Positions 36,420 to 45,439 of a stretch of 64,000 nucleotides of DNA are shown here, in pieces. Every line of letters starts with the position of its first letter. The stretch's first letter is position 1. This stretch comes from Bacillota bacterium (GTDB lineage Bacteria; Bacillota; UBA4882; UBA8346). Both the position numbers and the translations under genes were made by a program. The stretch is from positions 744,001 through 808,000 of the forward strand of contig JAEYGI010000040.1 of assembly GCA_023402395.1 (NCBI GenBank), given 5' to 3'. A model generated the notes under the pieces. The model worked only from the letters and a program-made list of their open reading frames with translations. It was not told where the DNA came from and ran no database searches.

Positions 36420-37282
36420 AAATCGGCGTTCATGTGTCGATCAGCAAAGGGTTGGCCGCGGCGGTTAAATCTGCGGTCGAGTTAAACTGTGACGGATTTC
36501 AGATTTTTGCGGGCAATCCCCGGGGATGGGCTCGTAAGCCAATCCCCGGGTTTGAATACGATATGTTTAAAAAAGAACGGGAAACGTCGGGATTGTGGCC
36601 GGTGGTGGTACACCTGTCATATTTGCCAAACTTGGCCACTGGCGACCAACAACTATATGAAAAATCAGTCTTGACTCTAGCCGAGGATTTTGAACGCGCC
36701 AATAAGCTGGAAGCTGATTTTTTGGTATTCCACCCTGGTAAGTCCGAAGATCATCTGGCTGGGATTGAACGGGTCATAGTGGCGGTCAATGAATTATTAA
36801 GCCGGACCCAGGGGCCTACCCGGTTGCTTTTTGAGAACCAATCCGGAGCCGGCGGGGAGATCGCTTCGTCATTTGAAGAACTAGGGCGGTTAGTTAAGGG
36901 AATCGCTTTTAAAGAGCGAATTGGAATTTGTTTCGATACTTGTCATGGCTTCGTCGCCGGATATGATATCAATAACTCGTCCGGTTGGGAACGGACCCTG
37001 GAAGAGTTTGAACGCCATATTGATATAAGCTATCTGCGATTGTTTCACCTGAATGATTCCGTCGGTTCACTTGGATCGCACTTGGATCGCCATCATCATA
37101 TCGGTCAGGGGATGATCGGCCTTTCCGGATTTCAATTTTTAGTCACACACCCGGTTTTGAGTTCGCTGCCCGGGATCTTGGAAACACCGCAAAAAGATCC
37201 GAATGATGACCGAAACAATCTGGAGCTCTTGCGACAATTGATGAAAGGAGATTCGTTTGAAACAAGTGGAAATATACACTGA
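36416..37282 (+). CDS. nfo: Endonuclease IV (AP endonuclease)
   Basis: A 288-residue zinc enzyme that cuts DNA 5' to abasic sites. The TIM-barrel zinc ligands are visible: HVSISKG, VVVHLSYLPN, FHPGKS, LFENQSG, CFDTCHGF, FHLNDSVGSLGSHLDRHHHIGQG and ILETPQKD. The start is TTG 36416, overlapping the upstream stop; the longer open frame from 36374 is not needed. It overlaps rnhA by 26 bp, so the two genes form one unit. Confidence 0.95.
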   Translation: MKIGVHVSISKGLAAAVKSAVELNCDGFQIFAGNPRGWARKPIPGFEYDMFKKERETSGLWPVVVHLSYLPNLATGDQQLYEKSVLTLAEDFERANKLEADFLVFHPGKSEDHLAGIERVIVAVNELLSRTQGPTRLLFENQSGAGGEIASSFEELGRLVKGIAFKERIGICFDTCHGFVAGYDINNSSGWERTLEEFERHIDISYLRLFHLNDSVGSLGSHLDRHHHIGQGMIGLSGFQFLVTHPVLSSLPGILETPQKDPNDDRNNLELLRQLMKGDSFETSGNIH

Positions 37283-37697
37283 TGGCGCTTGTTCCGGGAA
37301 TCCTGGACCCGGGGGATGGGGCGCCATCTTAATTTATAATGGATCAGAGAAGGCTATAAGCGGTTTTGAGTCCGACACCACCAATCAGCGGATGGAGTTG
37401 ACCGCGGCAATTGAAGCCCTAAAAGCGCTTAAATATCCATGTTCAATTAGACTCTGTTCCGACAGCGCCTATTTGATTAATGCCTTTTGTCAGCATTGGA
37501 TTGACAACTGGCTGGCGAAAGGCTGGTTGAACTCGCAGAAGAAGCCGGTTGAAAACCAGGATTTATGGAAACAATTAATTAAGTTGGCCGATAATCACCA
37601 GATTGAATGGATCAAGGTTCCAGGGCATCAGGATAATGTCTATAATAACCGTTGTGATCAGTTGGCCCGCGCAGCGATAACCAGGAACCGTTCATAA
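37257..37697 (+). CDS. rnhA: Ribonuclease HI
   Basis: A 146-residue RNase H that removes RNA from RNA-DNA hybrids. The four acidic catalytic residues appear in IYTDGACSGNPGPGGWG (Asp), MELTAAIEAL (Glu), LCSDSAYL (Asp) and NNRCDQLA (Asp), with the GHQDN loop His. TTG 37257 is the start, with AAAGGAG upstream inside the end of nfo. The pair nfo-rnhA is a DNA-maintenance unit behind the wall genes. Confidence 0.96.
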   Translation: MKQVEIYTDGACSGNPGPGGWGAILIYNGSEKAISGFESDTTNQRMELTAAIEALKALKYPCSIRLCSDSAYLINAFCQHWIDNWLAKGWLNSQKKPVENQDLWKQLIKLADNHQIEWIKVPGHQDNVYNNRCDQLARAAITRNRS

Positions 37698-37781
37698 AAA
37701 ACAACCAGATTTAGCAGGAAATATTCATCTCATGGCGAACCATAAGGGTTGAAAATTGAATACTCGAAGGAGTGAAGTAAT

Positions 37782-38609
37782 TTGCTTACTCAGGCTCAGA
37801 TTGCTGAGTTATCTGAACATGCCCGCCAAATCCGGGGCAGCATTATCAAGATGCTGGCCGCAGCCAAGTCGGGCCATCCGGGCGGTTCACTATCTTCAGC
37901 CGATCTTCTGACCTACCTTTATTTTCACAAAATGAACATTGACCCCCAAAACCCCAATAAACCTGACCGTGACCGCTTTATTCTCAGCAAGGGACACGCC
38001 GCTCCGGTGCTGTACGCGACACTTGCCGAACGCGGTTATTTCGATAAGGAAGCGGTGGTCACGCTTCGTAAGTTCAAGAGTATCCTTCAAGGACATCCCG
38101 ATATGAAACGTACTCCCGGTGTCGATATCTCATCCGGGTCGCTGGGCCAAGGGCTATCCGTTGGCAATGGAATGGCGATCGCCGCCAAATTGGACCAGAA
38201 ATCCTACCGGGTTTATGTCGTGATGGGTGACGGCGAGATCGAGGAGGGCCAGGTATGGGAGGCTTTAATGACCACAGTTCATTACAAGCTCGATAATCTT
38301 ACCGCGTTTCTTGATTATAATCATCTCCAAATTGACGGCAGAATCGAGGACGTCAAGTCGTTGACTGATCCTGGAAAGCGTTTTGCCGCCTTCGGCTGGC
38401 ATGTGATTGAAGTGGACGGACATAATTTCGAGGAGATTGATCGGGCGCTAGGTGAAGCGGAGACGATAAAAGGAAAGCCAACCATGGTCGTTTTGAATAC
38501 CTGTAAGGGAAAAGGCTGTTCCTTTATGGAAAACCAACCGGGATGGCACGGAATGGCCCCCAAGCCCGAAGAAGCCGAACAGGCCTTGAAAGAACTCGGT
38601 TTATCCTAA
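37782..38609 (+). CDS. Transketolase, N-terminal subunit
   Basis: A 275-residue subunit carrying the thiamine-diphosphate pyrophosphate-binding half: SGHPGGSLSSADLL, SKGHAAPVLYATLAERGYF, SGSLGQGLSVGNGMAIAAK and the GDGEIEEGQVWEAL metal-binding motif. Together with the next gene it makes a split transketolase, the form found in many Firmicutes and archaea, which moves two-carbon units in the pentose phosphate pathway. TTG 37782 follows GAAGGAG. The gap to the next gene is 34 bp. Confidence 0.95.
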   Translation: MLTQAQIAELSEHARQIRGSIIKMLAAAKSGHPGGSLSSADLLTYLYFHKMNIDPQNPNKPDRDRFILSKGHAAPVLYATLAERGYFDKEAVVTLRKFKSILQGHPDMKRTPGVDISSGSLGQGLSVGNGMAIAAKLDQKSYRVYVVMGDGEIEEGQVWEALMTTVHYKLDNLTAFLDYNHLQIDGRIEDVKSLTDPGKRFAAFGWHVIEVDGHNFEEIDRALGEAETIKGKPTMVVLNTCKGKGCSFMENQPGWHGMAPKPEEAEQALKELGLS

Positions 38610-38643
38610 CCTAATACAAAAACGATTGAGAGGGATCGAAGTT

Positions 38644-39585
38644 ATGGCTGAACGTGTTGCGACTCGCGATGCTTACGGCAATGCCTTACTTAAATTGGGC
38701 GAGATAAATCCGAATATCGTGGTATTGGATGCTGACCTTTCCAAATCAACCAAAACCGCCGGTTTTGCCAAGAAGTTTCCGGAACGTTTTATCCAGATGG
38801 GAATCGCTGAGGCGGATATGATGGCTACCGCGGGCGGGTTATCAGTTTGTGGTAAAATTCCATTTGCCAGTTCTTTCGCGATCTTTGCGACCGGACGGGC
38901 TTACGATCAGGTCCGGAACACGATTGCCTATCCGGGATTGAACGTAAAGATCGCCGCCACTCACGCCGGCGTTACTGTGGGAGATGACGGCGGATCACAT
39001 CAGTCGATCGAGGATATCGCTTTGATGCGAGTCATTCCCGGCATGACGGTGTTGAATCCGGCCGATGCGACGGAGACCGAGAAACTGATCTATGCCGCCG
39101 CCGAATATCAGGGCCCCGTATATATCCGGTTGGGCCGGGAACCGATGCCCACCGTTTTCGGTGAAGATTACAAACCGGAGATTGGAAAAGCGGTTCGTTT
39201 GCGGGACGGTAAGGCAGCGACGATTATCGCCACCGGCATTATGGTCGAAAGAGCTTTGTTGGCTGCGGATATCCTCAACCAAAAGGGGACCACGGTACGG
39301 GTGATCAATATCCATACCATCAAGCCGATTGATGCGGCCGAAATTATCAAGGCATCCTGGGAAACTGGAGCGATCATCACCGCCGAGGAACATTCGGTGA
39401 TCGGCGGATTGGCCGGCGCCGTATCGGAGGTCGTGGTTCAAAATCATCCGGTCCCGATGGAGTTTATCGGGATCAAAGATCGCTTCGGACAATCGGGGAC
39501 CCCGGCTCAACTATTGGAAGAGTATGGGCTTACTCCCGAACATATCGTCGAAGCAGTGGAGAAAGCCATTCGGCGCAAGAGTTGA
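38644..39585 (+). CDS. Transketolase, C-terminal subunit
   Basis: A 313-residue partner of the previous gene, with the pyrimidine-binding Glu in FIQMGIAEADMMATAGGLS, the HAGVTVGDDGGSHQSIEDIALMR loop and the C-terminal transketolase domain (AATIIATGIMVERALLAADIL, ITAEEHSVIGGLAGAVSE). ATG 38644 is preferred over TTG 38626, which overlaps the AGAGGGA site. The next gene, a phosphofructokinase, starts 30 bp further, so the three are likely co-transcribed. Confidence 0.95.
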   Translation: MAERVATRDAYGNALLKLGEINPNIVVLDADLSKSTKTAGFAKKFPERFIQMGIAEADMMATAGGLSVCGKIPFASSFAIFATGRAYDQVRNTIAYPGLNVKIAATHAGVTVGDDGGSHQSIEDIALMRVIPGMTVLNPADATETEKLIYAAAEYQGPVYIRLGREPMPTVFGEDYKPEIGKAVRLRDGKAATIIATGIMVERALLAADILNQKGTTVRVINIHTIKPIDAAEIIKASWETGAIITAEEHSVIGGLAGAVSEVVVQNHPVPMEFIGIKDRFGQSGTPAQLLEEYGLTPEHIVEAVEKAIRRKS

Positions 39586-39614
39586 CCAAAAATGTACCGA
39601 ACAGGAGTGAGATC

Positions 39615-40727
39615 GTGATCAAAAAGATCGCTTTTATGACCGGCGGCGGAGATTGTGCTGGCATCAACTCCTTTATCGCCGCCGCAGTGCGCCAGGGGAT
39701 TAAGAACTATCAAGCCGAATTCATCGGAATCAAAAAAGCGTTCGAAGGCGCTTGTTCCGACCGGATTGAAGATCATTTGCTCCCATTGTCCCTTGATGCG
39801 GTGAACGGCCTAGAGGTAAAGCCCAGCACCATTTTGGAATCATCCCGCTTTAACCCGTTCTCCAAGGATAACGTCGAGAAGGGATATCCTCAGAAGCTGA
39901 TAGCCAATCTGAAGCGGATCGGTGTTGACGCCGTTCTGGCCACTGGCGGGAATGATACAATTAAATCGGGCATGGGTTTGTTTAATTTAAATTTTCCGGT
40001 GATTGCCGCTCCCAAGAGTATCGACAATGACGTATCCGGGACGGATACGATGTTGGGATATAAAACCGCCATCACCTTTGGAACCGAAGCAGTTCGCAGC
40101 ACGGTGGATTCCGCGAAGACGCACCGGCGGATCTCCCTGATAGAGATTATGGGTCGTGAGGCCGGTTGGCTTACTTTGGAGATTGGAATCGCAGGCGGAG
40201 CGGACTTGATTTTGATCCCTGAAAAACCGGTGGATCTGGTCCAGCTTTGCGACAGAATCGCGGCTATCTATCGGAAGCAACAGTATGTCAATCTGGTAGT
40301 GGCCGAAGGAGTCCGTCTCCGTCCAAACGACCCGATCCTGGTCAAAGCCAAGGCGGAAAGCCCGGTGGTTAAAGCGTTGGTTGAAGAAGACCTTGGCATC
40401 GATTCGCACGGGAATCCGAAACTGGGTGGAATCGGACAGATTTTGCGCCGGATTATTAAGATTCAAATGAGCTTAAAAAAATTAGAAGATGTACGGGCGA
40501 CGGATCTCGGGTTTACTTTAAGAGGCCTTGCTCCGGTGGCTGATGATATTGTGCTGGGAACCCGGTTCGGAATCACCGCCGTGGACCTGCTTTTTCAAGG
40601 CGTTTCCGGCAAGATGGTGGGCTTGCAGGGGACGAAGATCGTGACGGTCGAGTTTCCCGAGGCGCTGGTCCAAAAACAGGTCAACTGGAGCGACGCGGAT
40701 TTGCAAAGCGTCGGGGTGGTATATTAA
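39615..40727 (+). CDS. pfp: Phosphofructokinase, probably pyrophosphate-dependent
   Basis: A 370-residue PFK family enzyme. Motif 1 is GGGDCAGINSFI. The two positions that separate donors both point to pyrophosphate: GGNDT (residue about 113, Asp where ATP enzymes have Gly in GGDGS) and PKSIDND (about 132, Lys where ATP enzymes have Gly in PGTIDND). The catalytic ASP pair is in SIDNDVSGTD. PPi-PFK works reversibly, saving ATP in glycolysis. GTG 39615 follows AGGAGTGAGA. It lies between transketolase and class II aldolase. Confidence 0.9.
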   Translation: MIKKIAFMTGGGDCAGINSFIAAAVRQGIKNYQAEFIGIKKAFEGACSDRIEDHLLPLSLDAVNGLEVKPSTILESSRFNPFSKDNVEKGYPQKLIANLKRIGVDAVLATGGNDTIKSGMGLFNLNFPVIAAPKSIDNDVSGTDTMLGYKTAITFGTEAVRSTVDSAKTHRRISLIEIMGREAGWLTLEIGIAGGADLILIPEKPVDLVQLCDRIAAIYRKQQYVNLVVAEGVRLRPNDPILVKAKAESPVVKALVEEDLGIDSHGNPKLGGIGQILRRIIKIQMSLKKLEDVRATDLGFTLRGLAPVADDIVLGTRFGITAVDLLFQGVSGKMVGLQGTKIVTVEFPEALVQKQVNWSDADLQSVGVVY

Positions 40728-40790
40728 AACAACGCTCCATTGCGGAATAAGACATACCAATAATATTTTTAACTTGAGGGGGAATATCCT

Positions 40791-41801
40791 ATGTTGGTTA
40801 CCATGAAGGCGATTCTGGAATCCAGTTTGAACGCTTACAAAGCGGGACAACCATTTGCGGTCGGCGCGTATAACGTCAATAACATGGAGCAGATGCAGGG
40901 GATCATGAAAGCGGCCCGTGAAACCCAATCCCCCGTTGTCGTCCAGGTCAGCCGCGGTGCTCTGAAATACGCCGAAGACAAATACTTACGCAATATCATG
41001 ATGGCCGGAGTGGAGTTGAATCCGGAGCTCCCGGTTGCCATTCATTTGGACCACGGCAATAACATGGAGAGTGTCAAACGGGCCATCGATCTCGGATTCA
41101 CCTCAGTAATGATCGACGGGTCATTGCTTGAAGATTCCAAGACTCCTTCCGATTTTGAGTATAATGTCCGCATCACCAGCGAGGTTGTGAAATACGCTCA
41201 TGACCGCGGGGTTACGGTTGAAGGCGAGATCGGCACGCTCGGCGGGATCGAGGATGGAGTCGGCTCCGGACATACCCATCTGACCAATCCAGAGGAAGCC
41301 GCCGAGTTTGTGGCCAAAACCGGCGTTGACGCGCTAGCCATATCCATCGGGACTTCTCACGGCGCCTTTAAATTTAAAGGTGAAGCGAAAATTGCCTATG
41401 ATGTCATTGAAGGCTGTCGGAAGCTGATGCCTAATGTCTATCTTGTATCCCACGGTTCATCCAGCGTTCCGAAGGAACTAATCGATATCATTAACCAATA
41501 CGGCGGTAAAATGGAACACGCCGCGGGAATGCCGCTGGAGGCGCTGCAAAAAGGAATTCAGTATGGCATGAACAAGATCAATGTCGATACCGATATTCGG
41601 CTGGCCGCCACCGCCGCCACCCGGAAATTCCTGGTCGAAAACCCATCCAAGTTTGACCAGCGCGATTACGCTGGCGCGGCCCGGGAAGCCGTGGCCCAGG
41701 AGATTATGGTCCGAATGAAGGCCTTTCATACCGCCGGCCATGCCAAGGATGTTCCTAATTGGGGCCTGGAAGAAATGAAAGCCAAATACCAGGGCAAATA
41801 A
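40791..41801 (+). CDS. fba: Fructose-1,6-bisphosphate aldolase, class II
   Basis: A 336-residue zinc aldolase that splits fructose 1,6-bisphosphate into triose phosphates. Metal and active-site regions are VAIHLDHGNN, VEGEIGTLGGIEDG, VYLVSHGSSSVP and INVDTDIRLAAT. GGGGG lies 8 bp before ATG 40791. The unit transketolase-PFK-aldolase links the pentose phosphate and glycolytic routes and ends at the terminator 41816. Confidence 0.96.
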   Translation: MLVTMKAILESSLNAYKAGQPFAVGAYNVNNMEQMQGIMKAARETQSPVVVQVSRGALKYAEDKYLRNIMMAGVELNPELPVAIHLDHGNNMESVKRAIDLGFTSVMIDGSLLEDSKTPSDFEYNVRITSEVVKYAHDRGVTVEGEIGTLGGIEDGVGSGHTHLTNPEEAAEFVAKTGVDALAISIGTSHGAFKFKGEAKIAYDVIEGCRKLMPNVYLVSHGSSSVPKELIDIINQYGGKMEHAAGMPLEALQKGIQYGMNKINVDTDIRLAATAATRKFLVENPSKFDQRDYAGAAREAVAQEIMVRMKAFHTAGHAKDVPNWGLEEMKAKYQGK

Positions 41802-41815
41802 ATTTCGTGGTTCTG

Positions 41816-41846
41816 AAGAAGCAGGCTTTTTTGTCTGCTTCTTTTC
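41816..41846 (+). terminator. Terminator after fba
   Basis: AGAAGCAG (41817-41824) pairs with CTGCTTCT (41835-41842) followed by TTTC; the loop itself is T-rich. Confidence 0.88.
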
Positions 41847-42065
41847 GTTGTGGTTCTTATGATTTTCAGGATTGCAGAATAACCAGGAAGTGTATCTTGG
41901 GTATTCGTTAACCCTATCGAGAATTGACGGGGAGCGGACTCACAAAATTTGTTCCAGCCTCAATTTTGATAGAAACATTTGCTGGAGCAGAATTAATTAT
42001 TGACAACTAGCGTCAATCAATAATATATTAGATAATAAGATCCAATTAAATATCTTGTTATACTA

Positions 42066-42170
42066 TGAGACTATGAGCAGGCGATATGCCGGTAGGCATG
42101 TGGGGCTGGGCCTTAAGGGCAGCGGATTCAACCCGTGGGACATAATAATGTTCCACGGGTTAATTTATCT
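42066..42170 (+). promoter_or_regulatory. NiCo (czcD) riboswitch upstream of the CDF exporter
   Basis: The segment contains the czcD-motif landmarks in order: GAGCAGGC (42075-42082), a P2 stem ATGCC (42086) / GGCAT, GGGGCTGGGCC with GGGCAGC, and GTGGGACA (42135-42142). An overlapping 14-bp hairpin AACCCGTGGGACAT (42130-42143) with ATGTTCCACGGGTT (42148-42161) would serve as the terminator arm. Known members bind Ni(II) or Co(II), and Fe(II) by later reports, and switch on metal exporters, here the CDF gene at 42186. Confidence 0.85.
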
Positions 42171-42185
42171 TCGGAGGATAGCTTT

Positions 42186-43589
42186 ATGACCAGTGAAAAA
42201 CAGTCAGTGGCGTTGAGTTCGGTGATTGCGGCAATCTTTCTTACCGCGATGAAAATAACGGTCGGTATTTTGACTGGAAGTTTGGGCATTCTTTCCGAGG
42301 CAGCTCATTCCGCACTTGACCTGGGAGCTGCGGTAATTACCTATTTTGCGGTCCGATTCTCCGATAAACCCGCCGATGCTGATCACAATTATGGTCATGG
42401 TAAGATCGAAAGTTTTTCGGCGTTAATTGAAACCGCACTGCTCTTAGTTACTTGCGTTTGGATTATCAGGGAGGCCTTCGCGAAATTATTTTTCGATCAT
42501 AAGATCGCGATTAACGGTACGTTTTGGGGCATCGCGATCATGATTCTATCGATTGTCATTGATCTCTCCCGTTCTTCGGCGTTAAAGAAAGCCGCGCAAA
42601 AATACGGAAGTCAGGCGTTAGAGGCCGATGCGCTTCATTTTAGCACGGATGTTTGGAGTTCAGGGGTGGTTCTCGTCGGCTTGGCCATGGTTTGGTTGGG
42701 CGAACAGTTCAATTTGCCAATTTTGGCGTACAGCGATCCTATCGCCGCTTTGGGTGTCTGCGCGCTGGTAATCATGGTCAGCCTGAAGCTCGGCAAGCAA
42801 ACGATCGATGTTTTGTTGGACGCGGCGCCGCAAGGGATGACTGAAACGATTCGCAACGCAGCCCTCCGAACCAATGGCGTCCTGGAAGTGGAAAGCATCC
42901 GGATTCGTCCCTCCGGTCCGACTTATTTCATCGATTTAACGGTAGGGATCGAAAAATTTGAGAGCCATCGGGTGGTTCACACCATTGTGGAAGAACTCCG
43001 GGAACACGTGCTCCGGGAACTTCCCAATAGCGACGTGATTATCAGCACCTATCCGGTGGAATTTGCTTGTCTGGCGGAACGGGAGATTTACCATAACGTT
43101 AAAAAAGTGGTGGACCGTTTTCCACAATGCACCAATATTCATAATATCCATGTTTACGAAGTGGAGGGCCATAAGCACATCGCAATTCATCTGGAAGTAA
43201 GAGAAAATTTGACTCTGAAAGAGTCGCACGATCTTTCTCACGAAATCGGGAACTTAGTTCAAACGAACCTGCCCGACGTTAAAGATGTCAGTGTTAACTT
43301 CGAATATGTGAAACAACAGCCGATCGTGGCTGAGGACATTACCATAGACAGTCAATATTTAATCGGAGAGATTGACGCAATGATCAATAAAGTGCCTGAA
43401 AAGCTGTTCTGCCACGATGTAAAAGTTTACCGGCAAGCTGGTAAACTGACCCTGTTTCTTCATTGCGAAATCGCCGGAGATTATGCCACGGAAAAAATCG
43501 AGCGTATTTCAGAGAGTCTTTCCCAAAAAATTCGCAATCTGGTATCCAATATTGAAAGCGTCTACATTCATGTCGAGCCGATCGAATAG
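42186..43589 (+). CDS. CDF cation-efflux transporter with three C-terminal dimerisation domains
   Basis: A 467-residue cation diffusion facilitator. The six-helix part (about residues 1-200) has the metal sites AAHSALD in TM2 and HFSTD in TM5, an HD-HD set, with ADHNYGHGKIESFS between. Behind it are three similar cytoplasmic units of the ZT-dimer type: about 218-290, 297-380 and 391-467, instead of the usual one. ATG 42186 has a CGGAGGA site; the GTG at 42135 is inside the riboswitch. The NiCo riboswitch suggests Ni, Co or Fe export rather than zinc. The extra domains may bind more metal or broaden the dimer interface. Confidence 0.93.
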   Translation: MTSEKQSVALSSVIAAIFLTAMKITVGILTGSLGILSEAAHSALDLGAAVITYFAVRFSDKPADADHNYGHGKIESFSALIETALLLVTCVWIIREAFAKLFFDHKIAINGTFWGIAIMILSIVIDLSRSSALKKAAQKYGSQALEADALHFSTDVWSSGVVLVGLAMVWLGEQFNLPILAYSDPIAALGVCALVIMVSLKLGKQTIDVLLDAAPQGMTETIRNAALRTNGVLEVESIRIRPSGPTYFIDLTVGIEKFESHRVVHTIVEELREHVLRELPNSDVIISTYPVEFACLAEREIYHNVKKVVDRFPQCTNIHNIHVYEVEGHKHIAIHLEVRENLTLKESHDLSHEIGNLVQTNLPDVKDVSVNFEYVKQQPIVAEDITIDSQYLIGEIDAMINKVPEKLFCHDVKVYRQAGKLTLFLHCEIAGDYATEKIERISESLSQKIRNLVSNIESVYIHVEPIE

Positions 43590-43684
43590 GGTCATCAGAA
43601 GGATATTTTTTGCCAAGCGAGAATAGGCAGCTATAATTGATTCTTGGAATGAAGTTGTTCGGGCTAGTCCATTTGGGTTGCTTA

Positions 43685-43880
43685 TTTTCCTTTCTGGCAG
43701 TTTCGTTTGCTTTCGAATCTTTTTGTTTGGCTTCGGATGCTTTTGATTGGACAACAAAAACCTTTCGTTTATTTGCGAATGCTTTTGGTTTGGCAATAAA
43801 TCTTTTCGTTTGCTTACCGATACTTTTGATTCGCAATAAAGCAATTTCGTTTTCTTATCAAAGTTTTCGATTGGAATAGA
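43685..43880 (-). repeat. Degenerate tandem array, 21-bp period (family 1, reverse copy)
   Basis: Read on the minus strand, units of 21 bp (two of them 20 bp) repeat AATCAAAAG and AAACGAAAAG cores, the same family as 4677-4907 at the other end of the window. It sits between the convergent CDF and ytaF genes. The short ORFs that cross it on both strands are by-products of the 21-bp period, which leaves frames open. Confidence 0.85.
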
Positions 43881-43940
43881 AAATAAGGAGTTTCACTACC
43901 TTATCGTGAATTCTCAACAATTGGCGCCCGTGAGCCACAG

Positions 43941-44594
43941 TTAATAGCAGCGAATGATCGCCAAACAGATCAACAGTACTCCCGGGAGCATAGCCAGCCA
44001 CTTTTCATTTACTTTAAGATTGGCGGCATAATGTTCCCCAAAGTGAGTTCCAAGGTACAACAAAAACCACTGTGTGATACCCACCGCAAGTGGGATCAAC
44101 CAGGAATGAAAACCGATTAGAGCGCTGCCAATGCCGACTCCGATGGCATCGACCGATAAGGCCAAGCCCAATAGGATCGATTCGACCGGATCAATTGTAC
44201 CGGAGCGATCCATATCAAACTCCATGGGGTTGCGAACCACTTGAATGGTAATACCCAGGGATTTAATAACGATAGTCAGCAGCGTAGGGTTGGCGGGAGA
44301 GTTCTCGTCGCCCTGCGTTGCCGAATCGCCGTGCTTTAATAATGCCTGGAGAATAATCCACAGGCCCATCAGCATCAGAATGACCAAACCTACTATCTTT
44401 CCGGCAAGCGGGGAGAACAAACCAGTGAGATTGCTCCCTAACAGCAGCGCCCCTCCGGAATAAATCATTGAAAACAGGCAAATGATCAGTTTGGAATGAA
44501 GCGGGATCCGAACTTTTCGCAAGCCGTAAACCAATCCTACCCCGAGCGCATCTAGACTCAATGAAACGGCAATCAGAATAATGGTCAGAATCAT
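43941..44594 (-). CDS. ytaF: YtaF-like sporulation membrane protein (MntP superfamily)
   Basis: A 217-residue integral membrane protein with about six helices and two inverted halves, each with an acidic motif: SLSLDALGVGLVYGL and LGLALSVDAIGVGIGSALIG. The loop FDMDRSGTIDPVES between the halves is typical of YtaF, which is annotated as a sporulation protein; related MntP exports manganese. AGGAGAG precedes ATG 44594; the open frame to 44708 is not supported. Its metal and role in spores are unknown. It is transcribed alone, convergent with the CDF gene. Confidence 0.88.
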   Translation of the reverse strand: MILTIILIAVSLSLDALGVGLVYGLRKVRIPLHSKLIICLFSMIYSGGALLLGSNLTGLFSPLAGKIVGLVILMLMGLWIILQALLKHGDSATQGDENSPANPTLLTIVIKSLGITIQVVRNPMEFDMDRSGTIDPVESILLGLALSVDAIGVGIGSALIGFHSWLIPLAVGITQWFLLYLGTHFGEHYAANLKVNEKWLAMLPGVLLICLAIIRCY

Positions 44595-44735
44595 CTTTGG
44601 CTCTCCTGTTATATGATAAAGTGAACTAGTGCCGTGAGTATTATATGACTTATGACCTGATTTTGTCAGAAGAGCATGAAAGGGCCTTTTAAGCCGGGAG
44701 TGGCTCAAAATTAACTAAGAAAAAGGAATGGTGCG

Positions 44736-45419
44736 ATGTTTAGGGCTAATGACCTCTTTGATTTGGAGCAAACAATGGCTGCGGCAATATTCGGGTCGGC
44801 CGTATTTGCCTGGGAAGCCATCCCGAAGATTGCCGGATTTATTCAAGAGCTTTCCCAGTCGCTTTCAAGCGAATTTGAACGAATTGCCGAGAACGTTTGG
44901 GCCGGAAAAGGCACCGTTATTGATCCATCGGTGACTATTATAGGCCCGGCCATCATCGGTTTTGATTGCCGGATTCGGCATACCGCCTACATCCGGGAAA
45001 ACGTCATCATCGGCCACGAATCGATCGTGGGGAACTCCACGGAATTAAAGAACGCGATCCTTTTCAATAGCGTCCAGGTGCCACATTTCAATTATGTGGG
45101 GGATTCAATCCTGGGCCATCGGGCTCACCTGGGTGCGGGAGTCATTTTGTCCAATGTAAAATCATTCAAGGATACCATTAAAATCAAAACGCCCGGCGGT
45201 GAACCCATTGAAACCGGGCTTCGCAAGTTCGGCGCTTTAATCGGAGATAATGTGGAAGTCGGATGTAACGCGGTTTTAAATCCGGGAACGATCGTCGGCA
45301 AAAATAGTATCATTTATCCGTTGACAGCGGTTCGGGGCTACATTCCTCCGGAGCGAATCTTAAAAAATCATGGAAAACTGGTCGTTCGCGACCCCTCGGA
45401 AAGTAGTGGTTTAATCTAA
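44736..45419 (+). CDS. Left-handed beta-helix acyltransferase-like protein
   Basis: A 227-residue protein with hexapeptide repeats of the left-handed beta-helix (about residues 60-215): VIDPSVTIIGPAIIG, CRIRHTAYIRENVIIGH, LGAGVILSNVK and LIGDNVEVGCNAVLNPGTIVG. It resembles the C-terminal half of GlmU-type proteins and of the nucleotidyltransferase-related proteins, without the nucleotidyltransferase domain. It most likely acetylates or otherwise modifies a sugar nucleotide, but the substrate is not visible. ATG 44736 has an AAGGA site 11 bp upstream. It lies 20 bp before a LiaF-like gene. Confidence 0.82.
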   Translation: MFRANDLFDLEQTMAAAIFGSAVFAWEAIPKIAGFIQELSQSLSSEFERIAENVWAGKGTVIDPSVTIIGPAIIGFDCRIRHTAYIRENVIIGHESIVGNSTELKNAILFNSVQVPHFNYVGDSILGHRAHLGAGVILSNVKSFKDTIKIKTPGGEPIETGLRKFGALIGDNVEVGCNAVLNPGTIVGKNSIIYPLTAVRGYIPPERILKNHGKLVVRDPSESSGLI

Positions 45420-45439
45420 CGACTGAAAGGGTGATCGAA

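Noticed and set aside
43637..43879. 80-residue protein with heptad repeats on the plus strand
   Set aside because: The 21-bp period keeps frames open on both strands; there is no ribosome binding site and the same family at 4677 gives no matching protein.
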